A stretch of DNA of 64,000 bases, from NCBI RefSeq assembly GCF_037975245.1, contig NC_092583.1, forward strand, positions 15,229,264 to 15,293,263, written 5' to 3'. The stretch comes from Apostichopus japonicus. Taxonomy: Eukaryota; Echinodermata; Holothuroidea; Aspidochirotida; Stichopodidae. The notes beneath the pieces are model-generated. The model saw only the letters and a list, made by a program, of their open reading frames with translations. It made no database searches and had not been told where the DNA came from. This document shows, in pieces, positions 20,614 through 35,300 of the stretch. The stretch's first letter is position 1. Every line of letters starts with the position of its first letter. The position numbers were made by a program, and so were the translations under genes.

Positions 20614-23386
20614 TTCTGACTCTACATTATTTAATACACTAGTGAAAGCAACAAATTTTCACACGTTTCCATTTTCCAAGCTTGGGTTTTGGATTGGTTT
20701 CTTTCTGCATACTGTATCTGCATATGATGCTTCAAACATTTCAAAGACGACTTTCTTTTTTTGTGAATACAAGGCAAAACAGAAAGAAGTAGAAAGGAAT
20801 TCAAACCTTTAGAAAAGCTGTCTGGTTCTGTCACAAAAGCACACATCCTTAAAAAGGGATAAAATTACTAATTAGGCAAGACATTTTAATATTGTTGTAG
20901 ATGGGTTAAAAAGCTTTAAACATACATTCTTTTCTATGAAAGTTAAAATATTTTTGCAGAACATAAGTTGACAGTTAATATGTTTGTGAGTTTGGCAGCA
21001 AGCAAAGATTCACAGAGACATCATGCAAGTCAATTATTACAGTTTCCATTAGAATCAACAGTCGGAAGATAAGAGGAAGTCTCAACAATAACGTATTAAA
21101 GCTGAGACCATACGAAGACCAGAGGTAACGACCCAACCAGTGGTTACTTGACATATAAAGTAAATTAAAGGAAGCATTTAATTCTTAGCAATCTCATTGG
21201 CTAACATACATGAGAGGCAACCAATCAAAGTTGTAGGTGAGCTAATCAATACAACAGCATTGCTACAATGAAACATGAATTTTGTTACCAACTAGCGTCG
21301 TATATTTAGAGATGTGTATGTTTTGCTTTTTATAACTTCCTACAACATTTTGTTTGATAAGCCACTTGCAAGTGAAAAACTTATGATAAAACAAAAAAAG
21401 TAGAAAAATAAAAAGTTGACAATAAAACTTAATGAGTTCCATAAAGGCAGTATAAACCTGTGTTCTATTAAACATAAAATGCTAAATACCCCATACTGTA
21501 GTAATTAGACCAACAGGTTTCCTGGTTACTATTCCTCTGTGTATCATCTAGTTGCATTACTTCGTTATAAATTTGAAATAAACATTTAGAAGATCTTATC
21601 TTTTGTCAGGAGTGATACAATAAGGGTCCCACACAAGTTACATATCCTTGGTCTATTACATTTTTCAGCATTATTTCTTCAGTTGCAATGATTGTTGAGT
21701 TATGTTTCCATAGTTACACACATTATTAGTATTTGAGAAACTTTCCTCCAAAATGAGCAACATATTTGTCTGCAATAACATCACAAGTTTGAAAATATCT
21801 ATCCTGAAAACAGTTGCCTTTTATGAGAAAGCTGCTACTCGCAGTCGGATAAAAAAGCTTCTGTCAATTAATTCATTGTACATATATATCAATTTTACAT
21901 ACATTATATTTCTTTGTGTGTTTGCAAAGTTTTGGACAATCGAAAATTGGCGGAATTCTTGCATATGATACGAGATTACAAATGCTAGCTTGACAACATC
22001 TTTAACTTAAACTTTACTCTTGTAATATGCTAAGAAGATGAACTTTCTGCTGTCACCCACTTAACTTGCTGTAAAAGATGCTGTCCAAAGTTCTTTAAAA
22101 GACAGTCTTTCTTTTTGCGACGCTGAAGCATATATGCAGATCCACAAAATCTGAATTCTGCAAAAGAACTGTTTCTTCTCAATTTCTCTCTTATACTTAT
22201 TAGTACCAATTTGGTATATTATTAATAGATCATTAAACTGAGAATTTCACCAAAGTTTTGAAAGACATTACAGAGGATAAATAACATTTTAACTACATAA
22301 TAGACTTAAGTCATATCAATTCAAAAACATCCTCTCTACAAGTACAAACCACTGCTAATGACAAACACACTAGATAGTACACAAAATAAGTATCTAATAC
22401 AAAGATTCAACAATAAATTATTACAGATCACTGGCCGGTGACTTTGATTAGTAGACACCTTCTACATCACCCACCTGATACATAATTGTCCTTAAATTCT
22501 TAACCAAAGTGTTCTCATTATGAAAAAATTCCCAACTTCCTCACCCCTGTTAACCACAATTCTGCATCTGTACCTAAGTCAATAACACCTTAAGAGCCCA
22601 TTACTATGAAACGTAATAGCAAGCTGTGAATGCTGTCCTATTGTTTCACCTACAACAGACAGATAAATAGAAAGACTAACTTGGATGGTATCAAAACGTG
22701 ATAAGAATAGCTTCTCATTGCTTCTTGCTCTATCTAGATACTTTGCAAACCACATTTCGATATTAATGTTTAACCTCATTCTAAGCCATAAATTTGATTG
22801 CTCTTTTCCAAACATTTTAATAATCAAGTATCAGTCATATTGTTGTGAACTCTATAGAATCTCATATTATACAAAATTTTAATAGGGGTGTGGGTGGGGG
22901 GGGGGTAGGTAAGTTATATGAATATGGGAAGATAGGGCAATGGGTAGAGGATTTCAGGCTAGAAAATATTCACTGATGAAGAAACTGCCATATAGAGCAA
23001 AAACTCAGCATGTAATGCAATTCTTTCGACAACAGGAAAAGCTGTTTCTTGCATAGTGGATGCAATCGACACCCACCTCCCTCGGTAATACTTTGCCTGA
23101 AATCAGAACCTGTTTTTTTCTAATTTCTTCTTTGGCTGGCCATACCTATAAGAGATTCTATTTCTTCTATGAGAAATCTTCATAGTTTGCAGAAAACACA
23201 TTGATTTCCGTGATTTCAAGGCCTTTTCTTATTTACTTTTTTAATAAAGTGCTACAAAAAAAACCACAACACCAATACAAACCCACACTTATGTTACCTT
23301 GTATTCATGTCTCTCTCCTGAGAATAAGGGAAAAAAATTTACACTTTCAAAGAACAGCTACCTTTCTCGTCAAGATTCGTCAGTCC

Positions 23387-26300
23387 CTAGACACCGCCCC
23401 CACTGCGATCTGTCGGGATATGCCTCTTCTGTTCCCACCTACTGAGGGCGCTCTCCAATCGTACATTGGCTATGGCACCAGTTTTGATAGCGCTCATAAG
23501 CTAGTGGCGGATAAAAACAACGGGAGACATTAAACGAGGAACAAACAAGAAGTGAAATGTTGAAGGATATGGACCATTTAAACACGACAGATTTTCGTCA
23601 ATAAATATCTCAAACTGTCGTAAAATAAATTCTCTGAGCGAGCACCTAACTTTGTGTTCTAGTTAGAGAAGCTTTGGTGTTCATGCAGTGTTTAAGTTTG
23701 GTGTTTTAGTTAGGGCAGCTTGGTGTACATGAGGTGTTTCAGTTTTGTAGATGGGTGCTAATCTGCTGAGTTCTTTCGCAGTGGGAATCAATGTTTGATT
23801 CGGAATTCCAGAGACTTGATCCAGATTTCTGCACTTTTCATAAGGTTCTTCTTACAATCAACAAAATTTCTTCTTTTCATGTTAGATGTAACATATTAAT
23901 GTTCAATACTGTTTGGCCCGATTTTGTCAGTTGACAGAAATACAGACATGAAACTGTGCTTTACAAAGCCTTATCTTGTCCTTAGAGACTTTCTGAAATG
24001 TATAAAGTGAAACTGGTGTGCCCATATTCGACACCTCATTTTTGGCTTCTGACAAGCTCCCCCTCCCATCTGGCAGTTTTATCCCAGAATCAGAGATGGA
24101 ATGGCTATAGCACACAAGACCAGATAACCTAAGCCTGCTGTTGGTTTGAATCTTATTAATACCTCAAATTTCTTTTGCAAATTTAAAATATTGTCAAAGT
24201 GGGTTGATATTTCTACCTGCAGAAACTCATCTTCTTCTAATCTGCCATTTTTATTGGCATCTACTTCATTCAGCATGCTCCTCAGGGCATCCTCATCCAC
24301 AGTTTCACCAGCAGCCTGTTATGAGAATGAAAATTATAGGAGTGTTAGGGAGTGTTAGCTCAGTGGTTAACACCGTTGCCTTTCAATCATAAGGTCCCGA
24401 GTTTGAGTCTCTCTAAGATTAATGTATGTAGTCCAGTTACAGAGTTGTTGACAATTGAAAATTCATAATCATGGACGTTAAATATGAATCTAAGAGACTG
24501 ACTTTGGTCAGCTTGTGGCTTTGATAAGCCAAATGATTGCTTCTTCGCGAGTTCCTGCAGGAGGATCTAAAATACATACATACATACAAAACAAGGAAAT
24601 AGTTATGACTACTACACAGCTAAAACCGAGTCCATTTATTGTCAGTTTAGATAAGACAGTTGACATGAGTTTATATCAAGAATGAAGCGATCCTTTTGTA
24701 CTTTGCACAAGATTTATAGACACAAGTAACTTGTGCACCCATCTGCATGACGGAACTACAACCCCAACCTCTATCATTCTCTCGTCAGAAAGATGAAATG
24801 CTCCGATCTTCGACAGCAGTTAAAGAGTCAATACCGTATCCAAAACAACTCTTTTATGCAAAATAGTCAAGGCTTTTGCAATTCTACGAAAGTGCGGCAC
24901 ACCCAATCTGACTTCTGATTATTCTGTATAACACAAGATAAGATAAGTCATTTTATTTGTGTGAGAGAGACCCTAACATTAAAGATGCAGCCAGCTCCTT
25001 TAACCAGCATCACAACAGAAGTCGAATAACTCGTCAAGTTCTCTACACAAGTAAAAAAAAAGGCAAGTTTCAGCACCTCATCCTCAAAAACAGATATTTT
25101 ACCTCCAAGAATTGTCGCAAGTCGTTGGGGGTTATGAAACCCTTCCCATGACTGTCTAGAGTCCTGAATCTCTTCTTGTATTTCTCCGCCTCTCCCTCTG
25201 TGAAGTTGATGGGAATCTTCATCAATGATGTGCGACAATTGAATCCCATCTCACGGTTCAGAAACTGTCTGGCTAGAGCTATCTCCTCCTACAAAGGTTG
25301 AAAATATTCCTTGTTTCGTTGAATTTTAACAGAAATTGAACGAACTTGCTGGTGAGAATAAAGCACTGGCAATTTATTGCAGTAGGCGGATATATCAGAC
25401 AAACGACTTTACAGAGTTGTCTTAAGAAATGTCCGATTTCAGATTTGGGTACTATTCTCGTTACCTCTACTTCCATCAAACTAAATGTTCTATGGATAAC
25501 ATCGGTTATGTGGAATCACACGATGCTGCACTCACAAGAAATTAAGTAAACAAATCAACTTCCCATTCCAATGTGATAATCACACCTTTTGACAATCTCA
25601 TGAAGCCAAACACAGCAGAATGGTCCTAAGCTTACTTCTGCATTTAAGATTTGTAGAAAGCATATCAAAAATTGTTCACAAGAACATGCAGAATTTCCTG
25701 TAGTATTTAAGTAAATGAACGGGTAAAAGGTTCTAAGCTTAAGTACATATGTGTAATCTGGTACAAGTATCTGCACTAGATTTCCTCAATGTCCCGAGTA
25801 CAAGTAAGAGAGAGAGATTACAAGTACAGGTAACTATGTGAGAATACAAGTATAGACTCACTACAAGTGTGCTGCCCTCAGTTATTAATAACATTGGTTA
25901 GGCTTCAATTGACTAGAGGCTGAGTGTGCTAGCTGGTTTCAACTCAGCAGATGTTATCTTCACAACAACTGACAAGACACTTTAATACTTGCACACAGAG
26001 GTGCATCTGTATGCTAGAGCAATGCACCTCTGGTGATACATTTGGGAAGCAAATAACAGCTACGAAACAGAATGCTGAGAATAGTCATGACGCTAGACAT
26101 TAAACAGGTAAACTATTAGGGCATCAACTGTATTAATGTGATTGGATATGACAACATAAACCAGTATTTGAGTACAAAATATCTGCCTGACATCAATCCC
26201 TTAACAAGAAAACCAAGAGGTTTTGAGATTCCTTGGCATCTAAATATTACTGTAGGTTCATTGTGTACACTTGGTTCCGACCTTTTATGAATATTAATGT

Positions 26301-29300
26301 AGCATCAACACAAATGTTGTTCCTTTCTATCAGCTCAAGTTTGATGAACAAATTGATATTTTAAAGAATTTGCTTTAAGCTCTACCACTCATTAATATTC
26401 ATGCCCCCTCATTAATAGTATTGGGGTAGAATTCCGACTTGCAGCTGGAAGGTTAGGGGTTCGACTCCTGGCCGGGTCATACTGAAGATTTGTTGAAAAT
26501 CACTCTAAGCCCCGCCCACTCATTAATATTCATGATATTAGCACCAAAATAAATAGGGATCGTCTACTCATGATGGGTAACCTATGTACCAAGAATGAGA
26601 TCAATCCACCTTGGGATTGCTGAGAAAACCTAATTTCAAGCTTTTTTGCGAAAAACAACACTTAGCCCCGCCCCTCATGAATAATAATGAGATTGGACAA
26701 ACTGTCACCATATTCATATAGAGGACTTTCCTCTTGTACCACCAAACTAAGTTCCATGAAAATTGAACTTACGGTTGCGAAGATATTGACATTTGTTGAA
26801 AATCACTCTAAGCCCCGCCCACTCATTAATATTCATGATATTAGCACCAAAATAAATAGGGATCGTCTACTCATGATGGGTAACCTATGTACCAAGAATG
26901 AGATCAATCTACCTTGGGATTGCTGAGAAAACCTAATTTCAAGCTTGGCGTCACACACACACAGACACACACACGCACATACACACACACACACGCACAC
27001 ATGACCGCATAGATTCCTACGGCTAACGCCAAGGAATCAAAAACAGAAAATTATATCTTGTCACCTCTTTCTTTGCTTTGCTCCAATTCAATTCTTGTCC
27101 CATGATATCAGAGATTCTGTGAAGTGCTTCCTCGGTTGCTTGAACGTTGAGGAATGCCAAGCGGGTTCTGCGGGCGATGACATCGATGACTGTCTGGGCA
27201 TACTCCTTCCTGACTGCGTAAACTACCTATTGACAAATATCAAGTCAAAGAAATGGACGCTTATAAACTCAACTTTCATTCCCCTTAAAAATATAAAAAT
27301 AAATATATAAATGAAAAAAATTCAATAAAAAAAATCATTCAATAAAAAAAATAAATAAAAGTTAAGATCCAATATGGATGACATAGTCAGTTTACAAAGG
27401 TCTACAGGAACTACAGGAACAGAAAGTCTACAGGAACAGGAAGGTTACACGAACAGGATATGTAGACAAGATTTATATCTGGCCTCTGAACTTCCTGCTA
27501 CCCAACCTAATATGAAGTAATTAGCACAGCGGGCCACAAACTTTTAGACCCACAAACCAGGACCTTCCATGAGGACTGAGCCATGACCCACTTGACAACC
27601 TTTCCTTAGAATCAATAATCAGAAATGTAAAAATAACTAGCTTGTACTATGGACTTGATGTTATACATTACTAAAAGAACAGACATTTTCCGTCATCTGG
27701 AAATATGGTGCAATTCACCAGCTTCTTTTCGCGAGCCAATTTAACCACCATATATGTTATGACTGTCATGCTACGACTTCTAGCTTGTCGACTACTGGCA
27801 GAAATAATGTGGAAAAAATCTTGCTTGTTAAGCTTGGACATCTATTTCCCAGATAGCTTACCCATGAGGCTAGTTAATTTCTCCTTTATGAGAAAGTGAT
27901 GAAATCAAGAAGACTGTTCATAAGACAGGACGGAGACTTGCAATGTGTTTTGCGACAAATAATTACACGAGACGTACAAACTGTTACCTCTGCTTCAATG
28001 TAGGGAAAGTCTTGTGCTAGTCGTGTTCCGACTACCGGCCATCGTTTCCCAGTCAGCATAGCCATCTTGGCAACTTCAAACGCTTTGTCACCGTAAGTGT
28101 TGGAGAGATGTTGTGCTACCTAAAAAAGGCATCAAAATGTTAAAGAAATGACCTTGCAAACTGTAGTAGTAATATAGAAAATGCTGAGATATGAATATCA
28201 TCCATTACCAATCATAAGTTGAGGGCAATTTAAAACTTTAGGAACAGCTTCTGCGAGGCTTCTACAATTATAATAAATACATAGGCCCTGAAGTAACCCA
28301 CAACACTAAACGAGCTGAAATATATTTCAGAGATTTGATTGCCCTAATAAATTGTCATATTTGCTGTTACATTACCACAGCTAATAACAATCCTTGAATA
28401 TTTTCTACCGGGTTGTGAAAAATTCTTTTATTGAACCCGTTCAAGCAGATTGTCATGTCTCAATAAATATAAATAAAACTTTTCAATATAAATAAATGAT
28501 AAATAGTTGTTCTTCAACTCCCCCCCCCCATCCACTCCCTTCCAAAAAGCACTTAGTCAAACATTAGCAATACCAAATTGACAATATGACAACTCTGTAG
28601 ACAATTTTGTGTATTTAATTTATAAATCCTTAACCCATACAAAATCTTTCAAATGTCATTTTTATTCATACAAACCTCATTTTCTAACCCAAAATCTTGC
28701 ACCAGTCGTATGAAGCTAGCTGGACCCCAGCCGTGACCACCCTCTAATATGAGGCCATCCGTAAGAGAATCATTCCGAGGTTCCAATCCACAGGTCTCCA
28801 CTGCAGCATCCATTGTATCCTTGGCCATACTTCTGTAAGTTGTCCACTTACCACCTAATGAAAAAAAAAAAATTGATATCAAATCTATGGATTCATTGTA
28901 TTTAATGAAGCTCATTTGTATTTGTTTGTATTATGCTCACAATTGACCATACTTAAACACCCTCATAGACGGGTGGGTGTCTCACCGAGCCCATATTTAA
29001 CGCCAAAATTGCAAACTTTGAAAACATTTCATTATTCTGTTTCAAGTTTTATCCTCACCTGCAATCGTGACCAGTTTATTTTGAGATATATCTATGATGT
29101 GGTTCCTGGCTACTGACTGGGTGTCTGTGGCCTTAGGGTTGATCACCAACGGTCTTATTCCACTCCAGGCAGCAAGCACGTCACCTCTACGAACTGGATC
29201 AGTCATAAGAGAAAGGATCATAAATAAACATCATATTTAAAAGAATATAACACCTGCACTTCCTTCTAAAACGTCTAAAGAAATATCTTACCACTAAATC

Positions 29301-32300
29301 TGATTTAGAAGGTGTCGGATGAAACAACAGCCACCACACGAAGCTTCTTCACAAATCTGTCACAAATAAGCTTGGAGGATTTTACTTTTTCAAATTTTAT
29401 GACATACCTTGCTTATATTCCTTTGTTTCATGTCTGATCTACATCCACAAAGTATGTATATGCAGAATTAATACAAAATTTGCTATATGAAAAGTTTAAA
29501 TAATTTATTAAACAAACAATATAAGACCCTGTGTCAAAATTAAGAAAGCTGCCGTTGCTGCAGGAATGCTGCACTAGCAAGGTTGAACCAATGGATTGTC
29601 AGCAGCCTGGCTGCAGGAATGCTGCACTAGCAAGGTTGAACCAATGGATTGTCCAGCAGCCTGGCTGCAGGAATCCTGCACTAGCGAGGTTGAACTAATG
29701 GATTGTCCAGCAGCCTGGCTGCATGAATGCTGCGGGCCACCAGCTTCTGGTCTTTGGTGTCTCATATATCAAACACTATTGACGAGTGGAAACATTTAAA
29801 AATTCTAGTAGTAACAAACTGAACTTACAGCAACATGCAATAAAAATTAAAACCTGTATGAAATGACCAATAAAATCTTTATTTAAACATCCAAAATGTA
29901 ATGAGTGATGGAAAGCTCCATCCAAAGCTTGTCTAAATCCATTCTAATAATTGCATCATTTACACGAGCAGAAAAACCGACAGATAGACACCAGTCAATC
30001 AATCACTGACCAACCTTCACTAAATATCAAATATTAATAAACATACCCATGATATCTTTACTCAGATAATCTTTAATCTCCTTCAGGATAAACTGGATGT
30101 CTTTCTCGGTGGGGGTAGGGTAGTCTGTCAGATCACAGGGGCTATCAGTGGTTCCTGCAATTGTCAGATTCTGCCATGGGAGGAAGAAGATGACCCTCCC
30201 ATCACTAGTAGAGGGATCAAGTAACCCCATAGATGTAGGACTGAGGATAGAAATGTACATATACACCATTGCATTAAAATGTGACAACAAAGTTTGCTTA
30301 AAGTACTGCTTCCGATCCAGAGAAACTAAGAATGTAATGAAGTTTAAAATCAAGATTACCCCTGACCAGAATTCACCTTCTGTACAAAGTAGCCCCTGGT
30401 TCACTACCTTTTCAGTGTGTCCATGGTCTACAAAAGTGCAAACTGGGCTCAACTGGCATTAACTTTTGTATAAATTTACTCACTATGATGCACAGAACTA
30501 AACTGTTGCACGTATCACTTATTTTTGCTGTATATTCTTGCTTGTAGTCGAGAGTGATTGAGGAATGGGCATAGCTAAGTGTTAAACGATGGCTCCTTCT
30601 TTAATATTTCTCAGAAAAGAGTCTGAACAAGGAAGGTGGAGTCTGGGGGGGGGGGGTGGAGTGCAGGGGGTGATAATGATTGTGTTTGCAAGTCACTCAT
30701 AAGTAAAGGAATGAGTTCAGACAGTTCTAACAGGTTGTGGTGTGCAGGGCCGGAGGGGGAGTGTGGGGGTTCCTACACCCTCTCTCTATCTTAAATCTTT
30801 CTCTGTCTTTGCTTATAGCAGTACTACGGTTATTACCTGTAGTACTCTGGTAAGACAATATGCACCCCGGCACTGGGCAGGCAGATCTTCTTTACATCAG
30901 GGTCAGCCATTTGACGAATACGGTCTGTGTAAGGACCTGTAGCATTCACTACACACTTGGCCATGACATTGTATTCTTTACCTGGTAATCAGAAAGTAGT
31001 AAACTTGAATGAGTTCCAACTGGTGTCGGTGTTTAATTATGTCCCATATATGACAGACTAAATGCTGAACTTTGTTTTAAGATATTCAGGTATACTATCT
31101 AAGTTTCAGCTGACTAATTCATTAAGTGCTGCATTCCCTCAAGTAGTTAATGTCATGTGTTGTTCATGTTATGCGTCATGTGGAGTAAGATTATGAGACA
31201 ACAGTTACCTTACATCGCATTTTGAACCAAAGGAGTCTTTCTTGAAGAGATCCTGAGAGCCTTTTTTTACAACAGGTGATTGTGTAGTGGTGATATTGTC
31301 TTTCAATCAATCAATCATTCATCCATCAAGGAATTTATATTATGTCTAATATCAAATATCCTAGAAATGTCCAGTTGTGCTTAGAGTCAAGAAATACTCT
31401 TGGGGGGAAATTAGTCTTACATTTCCATTCAAAAGTGATGACATTTGGAGGAGTGTTGATGTTTTGATGTTAGTTGGAACTTGAATATTTCAAAGATCAG
31501 AAGCTGCTAAACAACATAATCAAATACAAGGCAAGCTGCTGACATATAGCTTGGTCACATACCTGACACTCTGTCGAGAAGCACCGCCCCTCTAATTTCC
31601 TCCTCTCCCTCCTCGTTCTTCATCTTAATGAGACGGAGCACCTCCATGTGGTTGGCGATGGTCGCCCCCATCCTAGCAGCTGTCAAGGCTATTGCAATAT
31701 TCATTCTGGCATCATTATGCTGTCCTGTATAAAATTATCATATTTTAGTCATATTTGTGAATTTGATATAATCAAGCAAAGCTTGTTGGATCTATGAAAA
31801 TGCGCACATGTGAACATTGAACACATTGACCATGTGAACACACATGTGACCAGTGAACACACTGACCATGTGAACACTGATCATGTGAACACACATGTGA
31901 CCAGTGAACACACTGACCATGTGAACACACATGTGACCAGTGAACACATTGACCATGTGAACACACATGTGACCAGTGAACACATTGACCATGTGAACAC
32001 ACATGTGACCAGTGAACACATTGACCATGTGAACACACATGTGACCAGTGAACACATTGACTATATGATTCAGAAACTTACCATCATAATAAACAATGGC
32101 TCCACATAATTTTTTCTTCTTCAACATGGGGAATTGCTCCAAAGCTCTGGACTTTGATAAAAAGTAACTCGATCGCAAATTCTGAGTCCCAGCTACAAAG
32201 TCGTACATCTTAATGCCTGCCCAGTAATACGGGACCTGCCATAATCTGAAAAGTGCAAAAGTTTAAAAGTTGATAAACAATAATTGCTTCTGTGAGTCTG

Positions 32301-35300
32301 TCATGCTTTAGCTCTACCTCCTAAGAGTAATTTCCTCACTTGATCAAGATATGTACATTAACATGAGTGGCCGATATCCCCCCCCCCCCCATGGTGTCCA
32401 TGAAGTTATGTTAGACTTAAACGTAATAAAATATGATAATATGATGCTATTTATTTGTTTTCCGTCTTTGAATCATTGGTCATTTTGTTTTTGTTTATTT
32501 TGTGATGAGGATACATGACATGAATAAAAGACGCGATGAAAGATTTATTTTACAAGGTTACTCCTTCACAAAGTGTTTAATTTTTGCTAGCAAGGAGCAT
32601 AACTACCCCTGGGTTTACGCTACACAAGATATTTCTTACAGTTACACTAACATTTGTATTAATGGTATAAACAGCCAAAGAATTAAAACTCTACTACATT
32701 CAAAAGGGAATCTTCAAGCTGGATGTAGAAAATATATATGTACTTCTGAGAAATGTCTACATTTTTTAATATGTATCTTTCCATTTTACCATGTTGATTT
32801 CCAATTCTGCAGTCTTCTCCTATCAACCTCCCCAACCCCCCACCCCCCCTCCCTGCACTTTCCTTTCTAATCTACTATGGCATGAAAGCTAACTATACGT
32901 ACTTGTACACAGGCAACATGATAGGCAGGGGGTAAGAAAGGTGTGGTGCTATCTCCAGTAAGTTAGCTCGCTCGTGGAGAGCTTCCCTCACAAGTTTGTA
33001 CTGTAAATGAACCAAACACAGAAATAAGGATAATTTAATGATCACACACACAAACACACATAAAGAAAACTATACACAAAACCAATTTCCACCTGGTCTA
33101 TCAACACAACACCCAACCTTACTCGCAACAATGAAGAAATCAGTGTTCAGTTTTAAGAACATTAAACACTGAGCAGCTAAATAAATATTATTAAATAATC
33201 TCATATGAAGACGTCCCAGCCAAAAATAAGAAGGTAAGCCGTTTCGTGTATTTATCAGGCATGTATGGTTCACTAAAAGTATCAAATCTGATATGAAAGG
33301 GTTTAAATCAAATGAAAGGTGTTTAATGCACATACTGTATTCAAAATCTGTGTTACCCTGTCCTTATCATCCTAGTGCCAAAATAAGGGCCAATTTGGTA
33401 ATCAAACCATCAACATTTACTGGCCTTGAAATACCTCCTGTTAGAACACAGAAGGTTGCAAAAGCTGACTAATATGACCACCAAGGTCAAAGTTCAAGAT
33501 GTTGTCTTTTAAAGGCCAATCAGAATGTAACATGTGATTCCAGGAGTTTTATACCTGGTCGTAATCAAAGCCCATTATTGCTTTTTGCAGGTACCTCACA
33601 CCTCCATGTACAAGTTTGGTGCTACGGCTGCTTGTGCCGCTGGAAAAGTCATACTTCTCAACCAAGGCTGTCTTCAATCCTAAAAATGATAAGTACAGAG
33701 AAGTAGTATGAATAAGATAAATTAATCATGTTTAAAGCGGAGGAGAAAGCGAAGTAGCAAAAGAAGAATTTGGCCAACTTGTTTATTGATTGGTACCTGA
33801 GTTTGTTTTAAAGGATTGGACAATGAAATTGCTACAATTGAAATCCTTCATGTTTTTTGGGGTTTTTTTGGCCACATTCTCCTGGAGTCATGTATCCATA
33901 TGGACATTATATTAAATGGATTATATAATCCATTTAGTATAATGTACGAACAAAGAACTATGTGTATATATTACTTGCCATGGAACTGCAGGACAGAACC
34001 ACAGACTGGCATCAACTTTCAACATAGACTTAAAGTGATACTGTTCAATAGACTAAAATTATGCAATAAAAGGAAATAACAGGCTTGAAAGTGATATCTG
34101 TTGCTGCATAGAATGGCTTAACAAACACCAGGTTTTACTTTAGGGAGATAAACTTGTGTTAGTGCTAAACAACAAGGCAAAACAGTCAAACACCACATGC
34201 AGGGATGTAAGTGCAGCCCAAAATAAAATACGGAAAACTATTCGGAGACCCCAGGTGAATGCCGTCCTAACACATCCTACTCCTAGCTCTGACTACTTAC
34301 ACACTATCGTTATGTTAGGCTAGCTCAAAAGTATTAGCGCTAACACATCCTACTCCTAGTTCTGACTACTTACACACTATTGTTATGTTAGGCTAGCTCA
34401 AAGTTACGAAAACGTCGCAGCGAACTCCAAAATAAAAAACAGTCTCACATTCGAATGCGATCACGAATATCAACTACCATATATGCGTATCCCGTAGATT
34501 TCCGCCGCTCACAAATATCACAAGCGTTAATTCCGAAACTTATGTCGAGCACCAGCAGTTAAGAAGATGTGAATTAGGCAAGGTTTTTCAACGACAGAAA
34601 TGAGCTATGGCGATTTGAAGTTCGCAAGTACGCAACGATGTTCACATGGCACAATGTTGTACATTGCAATGCGATGTGTAACAGGAAATGGTATTTTGGT
34701 TGATCGATGAGTGAAAATTGAAGTTAGCTTGCTGCAACGGGCCAGGCATTTTTGCCGCGTTGTGTCTTTGATATTCGTACAATTTTGTGGAAACTTTAAT
34801 GGAATTTAAAAAAATCCGGATTTCCGTAAAAATACGGAAGACTTACATCCCTGCACATGCACTTAGTAACAAAGGGAACAGTTGCTTACCCCTACTGACA
34901 GCATCCAGGGCTACCCCACATCCTGTAGCACCCCCACCAATAACCAAGACATCATACTCTAGCGTACTCTGTAATGTCTGAATCTGTTGGGCTCTCGAAG
35001 GTAAAGGTGAACTTCGAAAATCGGCAGAAATTACATGTGCTTGTCGACTCTGAAAATGTAAAGTGACAAAACTACAAAGTTGAAGCAAACACCATTTCAG
35101 GTATTAATATGAACCAATATCACACACTGAAACATAGTTAATCAAATTAAAGCATCTCTAAAAATCATTGAGTTGATTTTTGAAAGAATGGATAAACCTG
35201 CAATAATTAACTTGGTATCTGGTGCAAGTCATAGAAATTCTACCAGCTAATATATGGCACAGTATGGCCGAGTACTTATGAATAAATACAGGAATAACCA

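Larger units (their letters stand above)
17314..23386. other. Intergenic region between SEC61B and GPD2 3' ends
   Basis: SEC61B and GPD2 converge on this 6.1-kb stretch, so it contains both 3' UTRs. No further exon was recognised. It contains a G-rich tract (18277-18320), TA tracts (19836-19862, 20402-20426, 20568-20605) and a tRNA-derived SINE head at 20451-20522. The long open frames on both strands near 18840-19450 are composition-driven: the sequence is purine-rich on one strand and has no family signature. Confidence 0.5.
26227..27038. mobile_element. Composite repeat with terminal GATTCCTTGGC inverted repeats
   Basis: An 11-base inverted repeat (GATTCCTTGGC at 26227, GCCAAGGAATC ending 27038) bounds about 810 bases in GPD2 intron 12. 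Inside are several copies of AGCCCCGCCCACTCATTAAT-like sequence, two almost identical 153-base blocks 302 bases apart, a B-box-bearing tRNA-like segment and a CA microsatellite. The whole looks like one family of dispersed repeat that has duplicated internally. Boundaries beyond the short inverted repeat are not proven. Confidence 0.5.

Noticed and set aside
31772-32208. Cys/His-rich repeat protein frames on both strands and a possible CRISPR-like array
   Set aside because: The 36-bp units are contiguous with no unique spacers, so this is a minisatellite. The minus-strand frame only borrows GPD2 exon 5 at its start.
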